DNA of 40,928 nt, from positions 1 to 40,928 of IMG/VR virus record IMGVR_UViG_3300018080_000302; one strand, 5' to 3'. This DNA is from a virus. A program made the position numbers and the translations under genes. Shown here one piece after another: positions 31,552-39,114 of this stretch (position 1 is the first letter of the stretch; each line of letters starts with the position of its first letter). The notes beneath the pieces were generated by a model. That model had not been told where the DNA came from. It did no database searches and saw only the letters and a list, made by a program, of their open reading frames with translations.

Positions 31552-31812
31552 TCACTGTCTCCTTAAAAACCTTTCATAAAAAAAATTATCTGTTTCAATT
31601 TCTTCCGCATAAGTTCTTGAATTTTCTTTAACAATAGATTCAATAAATTTTTTAGCAGAATATTCTTGTCTTAATTTTTCTTGTTCAGGATATTCGCTGT
31701 CAAAATAACGAAATTCTTGATACCATAGTATATCATCCTCTTCTATTAAATTGTTTTTACAAAGTTCTGAATAATTTCTAAAATCATTTTCTAAATTAAA
31801 CAATTTATTCAT
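31552..31812 (-). CDS. Acidic hypothetical protein, 86 aa
   Basis: An acidic helical chain (LFNLENDFRNYSELCKNNLI, then YPEQEKLRQEYSAKKFIESI) with many aromatic residues. No motif recognised. The stop-start geometry with both neighbours (one-base overlap with the HNH/NUMOD gene, one base before the next) marks it as part of the operon. Confidence 0.6.
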   Translation of the reverse strand: MNKLFNLENDFRNYSELCKNNLIEEDDILWYQEFRYFDSEYPEQEKLRQEYSAKKFIESIVKENSRTYAEEIETDNFFYERFLRRQ

Positions 31813-32459
31813 TATTTTTTCTCCTTTTTAAACTTCCAAATAAATCCTTTTGCTGTTTTTGTTCTTCCATAACAACAATCTGAAATATTTTGTGGAGATT
31901 GATTAGAATATTTTCCCGCATCATTAAGACTTAAAAATTCTTGAATAAAATTTCCATCTAAATCAAATTGTAAAATCTTTTTAGTTTTTCCTTGTTTAGA
32001 ATTTTCTGAATGCTCAATAAATCTACAGTTCTCTAAACAGTAATTTTCGTCATTATTAATTCTATCAATGGATGGCTTCTTCATATTATAAGCTTTATCT
32101 CTTTCCCAAATAAAAACACATTCTTCTTTAGTTAATTTAAATTTTATGCCTCTACCACCATACCAAGCATAGTCTTTACATTTAGGATTATTACATCTTT
32201 GTTTGGCTCGGAAATATGAATAATACCAAGGATTTAATTGTTTATTTATTTTTTGATTTTTATTAATTTTTGTTTTATTTATTTTTCGATAATTTTTATG
32301 ATATTTTTCATATTTATTTTTGTTTCGTTCTCGCCATTCACGATATTGTTTTTTATCACATTCTTTACAACTATTTCTATATCCAGATTTATTATTTTTA
32401 TCCTTAAAAAATTCTTTTATATCTTTCATTTCCTTACATTTGATACACATTTTTATCAT
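31812..32459 (-). CDS. Zinc finger–HNH-like–NUMOD1 homing endonuclease
   Basis: AGGAG precedes the ATG at 32459. There are three modules: an N-terminal Cys4 finger (CIKCKEM ... CKECD), a central nuclease-like domain (residues ~80-150: AKQRCNN, YGGRGIKF, PSIDRINNDENYCLENCRF), and a C-terminal NUMOD1-type DNA-binding module (QFDLDGNFIQEFLSLNDAGK ... GFIWKFKK). NUMOD modules are typical of homing endonucleases. Its domain family differs from the three related HNH copies, so it is an independent invader. Target site unknown. Confidence 0.82.
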   Translation of the reverse strand: MIKMCIKCKEMKDIKEFFKDKNNKSGYRNSCKECDKKQYREWRERNKNKYEKYHKNYRKINKTKINKNQKINKQLNPWYYSYFRAKQRCNNPKCKDYAWYGGRGIKFKLTKEECVFIWERDKAYNMKKPSIDRINNDENYCLENCRFIEHSENSKQGKTKKILQFDLDGNFIQEFLSLNDAGKYSNQSPQNISDCCYGRTKTAKGFIWKFKKEKK

Positions 32460-32470
32460 TTTAAACTCCT

Positions 32471-32719
32471 TTAAGTATTAAACAGTCTTGAAGGGTCATC
32501 ATATGTTAAAGCTTTTTTATAAATTTCCCAAAAATCTTCTAAAGATAAATGAACCATTCTTTTTTTATCTTTATTTTCTGTAATAACTATTGCTATTTTA
32601 TCTGAATGTAAAGGTACTTCTTCTTGACATTTATTTTGATAATAGTATAGAAAGGATAAATCCTTAATGCTTTGAATTGATAGATTTGTTAAATGTTTTT
32701 CAATATAATCATGATACAT
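32471..32719 (-). CDS. Degenerate paralogue of the adjacent PDDEXK nuclease, 82 aa
   Basis: The ATG at 32719 (GAGG upstream) is chosen over an ATG at 32761. From about residue 34 the sequence aligns with the next gene upstream: KCQEEVPLHSDKIAIVITEN versus KCEEEIPLHVNKIAVVITEN, then HLSLEDFWEIYKK versus HLDAEDFIELFKR. The segment corresponding to the catalytic GDL...EAK is missing or changed (IQSIKDLS), so nuclease activity is unlikely. It may be a regulatory subunit or a decaying duplicate. Confidence 0.7.
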   Translation of the reverse strand: MYHDYIEKHLTNLSIQSIKDLSFLYYYQNKCQEEVPLHSDKIAIVITENKDKKRMVHLSLEDFWEIYKKALTYDDPSRLFNT

Positions 32720-33041
32720 TTTTATGTCCTCTTTTAAAAAGTTCAATAAAATCTTCAGCATCTAAATGTGCGACTCTTTTTCCTTCTTTGTTCTCGGTTA
32801 TTACAACAGCTATTTTATTTACATGTAACGGAATTTCTTCTTCGCACTTTTCTAGCCATCGTTGATTATACACCGAAAGTAAATCTCTATATTTCGCTTC
32901 AATATGAAGTCCTAAATTGGTAGAAAATTTTAAATCCCCCTTTTCTCCTTTATTTCCAGAACCTTTTGTCCGTCGAATATAAGGGTCTAATTCTTTCAAT
33001 TTTTCACAAATCCACTCTTCAAGTTGTTGCCATTTTTTCAT
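32709..33041 (-). CDS. PDDEXK nuclease (Holliday-junction-resolvase-like)
   Basis: The motif series fits the PD-(D/E)xK fold: RTKGSGNKGEKGDLKF (glycine loop and Asp), LHIEAKYR (ExK), then KCEEEIPLHVNKIAVVITEN and DAEDFIELF. At 110 residues it is a minimal nuclease domain. Such phage proteins are often annotated as resolvases. The RuvC-like gene is two genes upstream, so the phage may carry two different junction or flap nucleases. A paralogue lacking the active site lies directly downstream. Confidence 0.78.
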   Translation of the reverse strand: MKKWQQLEEWICEKLKELDPYIRRTKGSGNKGEKGDLKFSTNLGLHIEAKYRDLLSVYNQRWLEKCEEEIPLHVNKIAVVITENKEGKRVAHLDAEDFIELFKRGHKNVS

Positions 33042-33154
33042 TTTTTCTTTTCTTTCATTTTATTAAATCGATAATCTGCATCACACCAAACACATCCATC
33101 TTTTGTTTGAAATGATTTATCTGGTAATTCTCTTTTACAGTATTTACATTTCAT
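33038..33154 (-). CDS. 38-residue zinc-ribbon microprotein
   Basis: ATG at 33154 overlaps the RuvC-like stop (ATGA) and TGA overlaps the next ATG. Two CxxC pairs (KCKYCKREL and GCVWCDAD) form one zinc site; the tail is basic (FNKMKEKKK). Coupled at both ends to two nuclease genes, it may be an accessory or regulator of them, which is inference. Confidence 0.6.
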   Translation of the reverse strand: MKCKYCKRELPDKSFQTKDGCVWCDADYRFNKMKEKKK

Positions 33155-33717
33155 TTCTTTTTCCGTCTTCTTTTTTTCTTTTTTGTTTTAGGTTTAAAAT
33201 CCATTCCTTCACAAATACCCAATAATGCCAAAACAATTGAATCAGAAATATCTTCGTCGTCTACATATAATCCTATTTCTTTTAAATAATCAGCTACAGC
33301 TAGTTTACTTTTACCCTTTCCATATTTACGTGTATTAATTTTAAATTTACCTCTTGCTGATACAGCACTAATTATTTCAAAATCAATGTCTCGATGAATA
33401 CATTCCGCTACAACTAATGTTCCCATTTTGGCTAATCTTAAACATCCCATCCGATTAAACCCAATATAAACTTCTTCAACAACAACAAGTTTTTCCGTTG
33501 TAAATAAATTTTTAAATTCATTATGCATTTGTTTTAACATATCTTTTTGATTTTCATAATCAAATTCAAGAAATGCCCAATCAAAATGAATATATGTTCT
33601 TCCAGTTTTAATAAAACACACACCAGTTCTTGAAGCAGTATCTACACCAGCACATATAAAATTTCTTTTTATTTTATAACCTATCTTATTTTCTAAGTCT
33701 GAAATTTTAATTTTCAT
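33151..33717 (-). CDS. RuvC-like Holliday junction resolvase with polybasic tail
   Basis: An RNase H-fold nuclease with CAGVDTASRTGVCFI (Asp26), LVVVEEVYIG (Glu81) and a C-terminal acidic cluster DDEDISDSIVLALLG (about 153-166). The layout equals RuvC. The 188-residue chain ends in ~14 almost uninterrupted Lys/Arg. The PrimPol-helicase gene precedes it with a four-base overlap. It likely resolves recombination or packaging intermediates. Confidence 0.85.
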   Translation of the reverse strand: MKIKISDLENKIGYKIKRNFICAGVDTASRTGVCFIKTGRTYIHFDWAFLEFDYENQKDMLKQMHNEFKNLFTTEKLVVVEEVYIGFNRMGCLRLAKMGTLVVAECIHRDIDFEIISAVSARGKFKINTRKYGKGKSKLAVADYLKEIGLYVDDEDISDSIVLALLGICEGMDFKPKTKKKKRRRKKK

Positions 33718-35627
33718 TTACGCATCTCCAAAATTTTTGTGTCTGGATTAAATGTTAAAGAAATATCAACATACTGTTTTCCAATCTTAGAATCTCTAAT
33801 TTTTGTTGTATGAAAATATGGTTTTAAATTATCGGTTACACCATTTACTGTTGGATATAAAAATTTAGCAACCAATGATGCATAAAATTCAACCATGTTT
33901 TCAGCATAAAATCCGCCACTTTCTTTTTTCAATTGAGCAAAAATTATACACAATCCGCCTTTTTCAATTAATTGTTCGTTAATTTTTTCATACATCACAT
34001 CTGTTTTAGCATATTCGCCATCAGGAGCTTTTAACCAGTCAATAATAGTAACTGCATTTGGTTTTAAAACGGCAACTGATGGGTCTTTCATAACTTTATA
34101 AGCAAAATCTCCCTCTTTTAACCCAATAGTTTGTGCAATCTTAGCAAAACCACCGCCACCTTCTGTAGATAAAAGATAAGGATAATGACCTGCATCAATC
34201 AATTGTTTCATTATGTTCATGTTAATATGTGTTTTCCCAACTCCCGATTTCGCACCAATTACAATCATTGAGCCTTGATTAAAACACGCATATTTTTCAA
34301 AATATGGAATTTCAAAATTCAATGGTTTAACAAGACTTAAAAAATCTTCTTGCCATTCGATGTCTTCAACTAATCTATACAAATCCTTTTTTATTTTATG
34401 TAATTTTTTATGGTCACATAAAAATCTAACAGCTTGCTCTAAATCTTTTCTATCATATCCTAAACATTCTCTTAAATCACGAACATGAGCATCTTTTACA
34501 ATTTTCATATGATTCATTATTTCTTGACTAATAGTATCAACATCGGCTTTATGATATTTTTCAATCTGTTGACACATTGCTCGCATCGATTTACTATCCA
34601 TTGGGTCGTCAAGCATATATTTATTAATAACATTAAGTGATTGTTCTGTTTGACGAACATTCATAAACTTTCTAAATATTCCGCCAACTTTAACAAAGGT
34701 AGAATTACAACGACCATCTAATCCTTTAATGATGCTATTTTCATCAGAATCTATTTCTTGAGATTGTTCGTTAGATGATACATTTGTATGAGAAAGAATT
34801 TTTTCTTTTAATTCTGGAGACATTTTTGTTAATGTATCACCAGTTATTTTACGTGTTTTTCCTGCAAAAGTTGAAGGTTCAATCAAAATATATCCGCCAT
34901 CATTTTCAACATCAAAATGTAATCCTTCATAATCAAATGAGCATTTAGGAATATCTTCTTCATATTGATAGAAAAAATGAACACCCTTCCAACCTGAATC
35001 TTGCATGACTGTATCATTAAAAATATTAAGTGATTTTAATTTTTCTAATCCTTCTTCTTTCTTTTTCTGTATTTCTTCAATTTTCTTTGTTGCAGTTCCT
35101 TTTTGCCAAATTTCAGATTCTTCTTTTGTAATTAAATCTACATCTATACCAATAGTATTTGAGATAGCTCCTGTTTTAACACCTAATCCAGATTTATTAT
35201 TTAACCACTTTTGCCATTCTCTAATGTCTTTATGATGTTTTTGTGTCCAATTTTTTTCAATAGGAATTTTTTTATCATTCGCAATAGGAACTAAATCCCA
35301 TCCCCAAGAAGCATATTGTTCAAGAAGTTTGTTGATATGAGTATCAGTTTTAATATCAAACATTTCAATCAAATGTTTAGCGATATCTTCATTTGGTATA
35401 TCTTTATTATTATCAAATTCTAATTTTCGACAAATCTTAAAAATATCACCTATACTTTGACAATCTGGAGAATAACAAAAAACTTTATGTGAATGAGGCG
35501 GAAAAATATTGGCACTTACTTTTCCACATTGTGGACAAGTGAACATCTTGGCTTTCTTTTGAAAATTGGGAACAACTTTTTGAAGATAATCTAATATATA
35601 ACTTTTTATCTGATTTTTATTTTGCAT
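33714..35627 (-). CDS. PrimPol–helicase fusion (zinc finger, archaeo-eukaryotic primase, RecA-like ATPase)
   Basis: N-terminal zinc finger: Cys31, Cys34, Cys51, Cys56. The primase/polymerase domain (about 100-260) shows WGWDLVPIANDKKIP, GVKTGAISNTIGIDVD with the DxD pair Asp162/Asp164, HFFYQY, and GLHFDVENDGGYILIEPS. A helical linker follows. The helicase-like ATPase domain has Walker A GAKSGVGKT (458-466) and an IIDWL Walker B-like strand. This combines primer synthesis and unwinding in one 637-residue protein. It is translated directly before the RuvC-like gene. Confidence 0.85.
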   Translation of the reverse strand: MQNKNQIKSYILDYLQKVVPNFQKKAKMFTCPQCGKVSANIFPPHSHKVFCYSPDCQSIGDIFKICRKLEFDNNKDIPNEDIAKHLIEMFDIKTDTHINKLLEQYASWGWDLVPIANDKKIPIEKNWTQKHHKDIREWQKWLNNKSGLGVKTGAISNTIGIDVDLITKEESEIWQKGTATKKIEEIQKKKEEGLEKLKSLNIFNDTVMQDSGWKGVHFFYQYEEDIPKCSFDYEGLHFDVENDGGYILIEPSTFAGKTRKITGDTLTKMSPELKEKILSHTNVSSNEQSQEIDSDENSIIKGLDGRCNSTFVKVGGIFRKFMNVRQTEQSLNVINKYMLDDPMDSKSMRAMCQQIEKYHKADVDTISQEIMNHMKIVKDAHVRDLRECLGYDRKDLEQAVRFLCDHKKLHKIKKDLYRLVEDIEWQEDFLSLVKPLNFEIPYFEKYACFNQGSMIVIGAKSGVGKTHINMNIMKQLIDAGHYPYLLSTEGGGGFAKIAQTIGLKEGDFAYKVMKDPSVAVLKPNAVTIIDWLKAPDGEYAKTDVMYEKINEQLIEKGGLCIIFAQLKKESGGFYAENMVEFYASLVAKFLYPTVNGVTDNLKPYFHTTKIRDSKIGKQYVDISLTFNPDTKILEMRK

Positions 35628-35793
35628 AATACTCCTTTAAAATTTCTATAAGTTTTTCATCTTCAATATAATAAAAAATCCCTTCAACTCTAGCACAGTT
35701 CATTATTAACTGTCCGAGTCTTAAATAAGGATATTTTTCCCAAACTTTTTCAATTTCTTTTAATATTTTCTTTATACGTTTAGGATTTCTCAT
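35617..35793 (-). CDS. Conserved-looking small protein, 58 aa (LRLGQL type)
   Basis: ATG at 35793; TAA overlaps the primase start by 11 bases. MRNPKRIKKILKEIEKVWEK, then YPYLRLGQLIMNCA, then FYYIEDEKLIEILKEYY: I recognise this pattern from small proteins annotated as DUF or YihD-like hypothetical proteins of phages and bacteria. It is helical and the LRLGQLI.N segment is the signature. Function unknown. Confidence 0.7.
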   Translation of the reverse strand: MRNPKRIKKILKEIEKVWEKYPYLRLGQLIMNCARVEGIFYYIEDEKLIEILKEYYAK

Positions 35794-36461
35794 TTAATGT
35801 TCCTTTATTTAATTCTTTTATAATTTTAGATTGTTCCCATCTTTTTATAGATTCTCGTTCTTTTTTCCATTTATAATAAATCTCTAATATTTCATCTAAT
35901 CTTACTGGATAAAAATTCCAAACATCAACTCCAACATTAATAATTAATCTTATTTGTCCACAATAATGTAATTCTTTAACTTTCCAAGCATTATGAACAT
36001 GACCACACAAAATTAAATCATAATCTATTTTAGCATATAATGGGTCATGAATTAATTGAATTCGTAATCCGTTCTGATATAGAATAATAGTTTCGGTTTT
36101 TGGTTTAAATTTATTAGAAGATTTATCATGATTTCCTTTTAAACAAATAAACTTGGCATTTAATTGTTCGAATAAATCGTTTGGATTATAGGGTTGACCT
36201 TCTCCCCTAAACGCTCTATTTCTGCTTGCAAAAAATCCAAAATCTCCAAGAAAATATACAACGTCATTTTCTTTAACTCTTTCATTGTGCTTACGAATAA
36301 TATCATTATTCATTTCAATAACATCTTCGAATGGTCTATTGCAATAACGAATTATATTTTTATGAAAAAAATAACTAATGATAGTCAGAAGAAAACCAAG
36401 CATAAGAGGCTTTTGATTTTCTTTGACTATCAAAATTCTCCTTTTTATTTTGTAAGTTCAT
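35780..36461 (-). pseudogene. Calcineurin-like phosphoesterase disrupted by a ~7-base insertion near its N-terminus
   Basis: The downstream frame has the family motifs VVYFLGDFGFF, FICLKGNHDKSS, LCGHVHNAWK and NVGVDVWNFYP. The first motif, expected as SDxHFFHKNII, is split. An ATG at 36461 (AAGGA upstream) leads in another frame to WFSSDYH and a TAG at 36375-36377; the main frame resumes at FFHKNIIRYCNRPF. Removing seven bases (TAGTTAT-like, ~36371-36377) would join them perfectly. The long open frame instead starts at a TTG (36433) and lacks the metal-binding D-x-H, so the product is probably inactive. Confidence 0.7.
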
Positions 36462-36488
36462 ATTTTCCTTTGTTAAAATACACAATTT

Positions 36489-36647
36489 TCATCTTATCTC
36501 CAATGTTTCTACTTGTTCAAAATCAAATACTTCTTTTAAAGTTTCAGCTATGAGTTCGCCCTTATTAATTCCATCATATTGCATATCACAATTAACCTGT
36601 TCTTTAATTTCTTTCTGATTTGCTTTATCTATAAGAATTATTTTCAT
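36489..36647 (-). CDS. Small acidic hypothetical protein, 52 aa
   Basis: GAGGAG six bases upstream of the ATG at 36647, which overlaps the kinase stop (ATGA). The chain is alpha/beta and acidic (KIILIDKANQKEIKEQVN, then ELIAETLKEVFDFEQVETLE). No family recognised. It fills a 210-base gap between the kinase and phosphoesterase genes. A 15-codon frame with ATG at 36492 follows and overlaps its stop. Confidence 0.65.
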   Translation of the reverse strand: MKIILIDKANQKEIKEQVNCDMQYDGINKGELIAETLKEVFDFEQVETLEIR

Positions 36648-37267
36648 TTTTTCTCCTCAAATGTTAAAATTAAATCAGCGTATCGTTGTAATTGATAAAC
36701 AATATTATATTCACGTTGAACTATTTGTTTTCTAAAATTATCATTTTCATTTTCTTTAGCTCGTTTTTTTCTAAATTCTAAAGTGTCTTTTGGATTGCCT
36801 TCTAAATAAATAGCAATATCTCCATAGTTATCTTTTTTTAAATATCCTGAAAATAGTCCTTCAATAATTAAATAATCCACATCTTCTGTGTCTAAAGTAA
36901 TATGTTCTACTAAATCAGCATATTTATGCACTCTATTAAAACGAATGGGTTTTTTATTGGTGAAATCATCACATATTCTTTTTAATTCTTCCCAATCAAT
37001 TTCTCCTGTTCCAACAGAATCAATTCCTAATTTTTTTCGATTTAAATTTCTAAGAGAGGGCAAAGTGTGATAAAAATCATCTAAAGATAAAACAATGCTT
37101 TGTTTATTTTTACGAAATAAAATTTCTTGTAAACAATCTGCTGTCTCAGATTTTTGAGTGCCTGAGCCACCATATATTAAAATTATTTTTTCATCTTTTA
37201 AATTGTTTACTATTTGTTTCGCATTATATACAGATTTATTTGTAATTAGTAATCTATCGCCAATCAA
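36644..37267 (-). CDS. Uridine-kinase-like P-loop kinase
   Basis: Start is TTG at 37267 in a TTGA overlap, with GGAG seven bases upstream. Walker A is GGSGTQKS (33-40); then IVLSLDDFYHT and GTGEIDWEELK, as in uridine kinase/phosphoribulokinase-type enzymes, the Walker B-like strand YLIIEGLFSGY, and a lid helix RKKRAKENE. The 207-residue length fits. Substrate may be uridine/cytidine or another small alcohol or nucleoside; with the Mom-like and TAGT-like genes a modified-nucleoside role is possible but not shown. Confidence 0.78.
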   Translation of the reverse strand: MIGDRLLITNKSVYNAKQIVNNLKDEKIILIYGGSGTQKSETADCLQEILFRKNKQSIVLSLDDFYHTLPSLRNLNRKKLGIDSVGTGEIDWEELKRICDDFTNKKPIRFNRVHKYADLVEHITLDTEDVDYLIIEGLFSGYLKKDNYGDIAIYLEGNPKDTLEFRKKRAKENENDNFRKQIVQREYNIVYQLQRYADLILTFEEKK

Positions 37268-37431
37268 ATTTCTTCTCCTAGTTCATTATTTAAAGAAATT
37301 TTACCATCTGTTTTAGCGTTAATAATACAGATTTTGTTGCACTTTTGACATTTATAAATATCAATTTTTGTGTATTCACCATCATATAACACAATAGTTT
37401 GTCTAATAAATTTCAATTGATGTGATTGCAT
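37264..37431 (-). CDS. Small Cys-containing protein, 55 aa
   Basis: ATG at 37431 overlaps the ClpP stop (TAATG), with AGGA upstream; TGA overlaps the kinase TTG. It has beta-like strands (FIRQTIVLYDGEYTKIDIYK) then KCQKCNKICI, a CxxC(x3)C cluster that may bind one zinc ion with other ligands, or pair as a dimer. No family recognised. Confidence 0.6.
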   Translation of the reverse strand: MQSHQLKFIRQTIVLYDGEYTKIDIYKCQKCNKICIINAKTDGKISLNNELGEEI

Positions 37432-38030
37432 TATTTTATTCCTTTAATTATTTTATCGGCTAGTCCATATTTAACTGCTTCTTCTGCGTTGTATAGAGTA
37501 TCAATAGCACACATTTGTTCTATATCTCTTAACCTCAACTTCTTCCTTTTTTGTTTCATTCTTTGCCAAAAAATATCGTACATTTTCATTCTAACTGCTT
37601 TAGATACTTCCATCCATCTTTCAATCATTTTTGGGTCGCCTTCATATCCTTCGCTTCCATCATGAATCATCATGTATGTATTTTCCGTTAATAATCGAAA
37701 ATCCCCTGCTTGCATAATAACGCTTCCCATAGAATATACTTTTCCAATTCCAATTATATTCACAGAAGATTTTAATGATTTAATAACATCATAAACGGCA
37801 ATTCCATCTTCCCAAGAACCGCCCACAGTATTTAATAAAATAGAAATAGGAGCAATTTCTCCGTGTTCAAGAATATGAAGATTTTTTATTAATTGTGCGA
37901 CTGTTCTATCGTTTACGACATCTCCATCGTCTTCGTGTTGACCGCCAAAATAAATAGTTCTACTTGGAACATACAGATTTTTATCATGAAATAATTCATA
38001 GTCATTCAGAGTTAGTTTTTTTTCTTTCAT
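37431..38030 (-). CDS. clpP: ClpP-like serine protease
   Basis: The catalytic triad is in the right places: Ser100 in VYSMGSVIMQAG (the ASMGA motif of ClpP), His123 in MMIHDGSEG and Asp177 in AIDTLYNAEEAVKYGLAD. LLNTVGGSWEDGIAVYD is the usual NSPGG-like region. At 199 residues it fits ClpP rather than a head-maturation protease fusion. In a phage it could act as a prohead protease, but this copy lies in the replication block, so protein turnover is as likely. Confidence 0.88.
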   Translation of the reverse strand: MKEKKLTLNDYELFHDKNLYVPSRTIYFGGQHEDDGDVVNDRTVAQLIKNLHILEHGEIAPISILLNTVGGSWEDGIAVYDVIKSLKSSVNIIGIGKVYSMGSVIMQAGDFRLLTENTYMMIHDGSEGYEGDPKMIERWMEVSKAVRMKMYDIFWQRMKQKRKKLRLRDIEQMCAIDTLYNAEEAVKYGLADKIIKGIK

Positions 38031-38039
38031 AATATATCC

Positions 38040-38696
38040 TTAAAGATTTTTTGTTACACTATAAAAAGTTTCAGTTAGGTCTTTAATACACGATTTAATA
38101 TTATTCTTTTCAAGCGTTCCGTTATTTAATAAAGCCACAACAACATCTTTAGCGTTCATGGATGCTGTTCTTTTATCAGTAGATTCTTCATCTCTATATG
38201 AAGTTTTCTTAGATGTCGATGAAGTTCCTTCGTTCTTCTTTTCGACAGTTCCAACTTTTACAATCTTTTCATCTTCATTTAAGCTAACAGTAATTGTGTT
38301 TTTAGCTACAACACCCATAGATTTCAAATCTTTTTTCTGAAGTTCATCAGAAAAATTTGTCCATTGTTTATCACCAACAAATTTTAACCCATATTTACTA
38401 ACACAATAAACTTCTTTTGTTATAGTTTTACTAATTTCATCAGAAGAAGTAGACTCTGATTTTTCTTCTTTTTTCTTTTTTGATGCACCTTTAACTTTTC
38501 TTAAAAAAGTTACCTCATCATCTTTAACACCAACTTCAACAGTATCTCCTTTTAAAATAGGATATTTATCAAAATCACTAACATCCATAACATTATCAGC
38601 TATTGCTATTGGGTCTTCATCTCCAACAAATTTAATCATTGCCTTACTAGCAATAAAATAAGCAACTTCTTTTGTTTCATTTTTCTTTTTAGGCAT
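38040..38696 (-). CDS. Two-repeat hypothetical protein, possibly nucleic-acid-binding, 218 aa
   Basis: It holds two similar ~60-residue units, one around KAMIKFVGDEDPIAIADNVM and one around KYGLKFVGDKQWTNFSDELQ, each followed by a strand pattern (GDTVEVGVKDDE, NTITVSLNEDEKIVKVG). A Ser/Lys-rich linker lies between them. A helical C-terminus (about 175-218) follows. Small repeated barrels of this kind would suit single-stranded DNA binding in a replication block, where no other SSB was found, but no SSB motif proves it. Confidence 0.45.
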   Translation of the reverse strand: MPKKKNETKEVAYFIASKAMIKFVGDEDPIAIADNVMDVSDFDKYPILKGDTVEVGVKDDEVTFLRKVKGASKKKKEEKSESTSSDEISKTITKEVYCVSKYGLKFVGDKQWTNFSDELQKKDLKSMGVVAKNTITVSLNEDEKIVKVGTVEKKNEGTSSTSKKTSYRDEESTDKRTASMNAKDVVVALLNNGTLEKNNIKSCIKDLTETFYSVTKNL

Positions 38697-39114
38697 TATC
38701 TTTCTCCTTTAATTGATTTTGATATTCTTTTTCTAATTTATTATAATTTTCTTCTGTAATGCGTTCAACAAATTCAATCGCTTCTTTTAAATATTTATCA
38801 AATTCTTTCAAATTTTTCTTATACTTACGTTTCATTTCTCGTTTAGCATCTTCGAAATTTTTTGTAAGATTTTCTTTAGTATATGTTCGTCGTAAATCTT
38901 CAATCACAACTCGTTTTGCTTTTTCAATATCGTCATAAATTTTATTAGCGTCAATAGTAACATAATCACTAATACCATATGGTCTAATAATATATTTAAT
39001 AATTTTTTTGAGTTGTGTGTGATGAACAATTATTTCATCGATAATTCCTTTAATAACTTTTTGCCCATGAACAAAAAACACGACATCATTCATTTGATAT
39101 TTTGTGTCCGTCAT
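38689..39114 (-). CDS. Barrel-plus-coil hypothetical protein, paralogue of the gene at 12923
   Basis: The N-terminal ~50 residues (NDVVFFVHGQKVIKGIIDEI ... IIRPYG) match the 102-aa gene at 12923. The C-terminal ~75 residues are a highly charged helix (TKNFEDAKREMKRKYKK, then EKEYQNQLKEKD) not seen in that copy. It overlaps the exonuclease gene before it by four bases. Role unknown; adding a coil to a shared small domain suggests different partners. Confidence 0.65.
   Translation of the reverse strand: MTDTKYQMNDVVFFVHGQKVIKGIIDEIIVHHTQLKKIIKYIIRPYGISDYVTIDANKIYDDIEKAKRVVIEDLRRTYTKENLTKNFEDAKREMKRKYKKNLKEFDKYLKEAIEFVERITEENYNKLEKEYQNQLKEKDNA

Noticed and set aside
36446-36492. 15-codon frame starting at 36492 (MKIVYFNKGKYELTK)
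   Set aside because: Coupled to the gene before it and followed by AAGGAG, but too short to support without more evidence; mentioned in the 36489 entry only.
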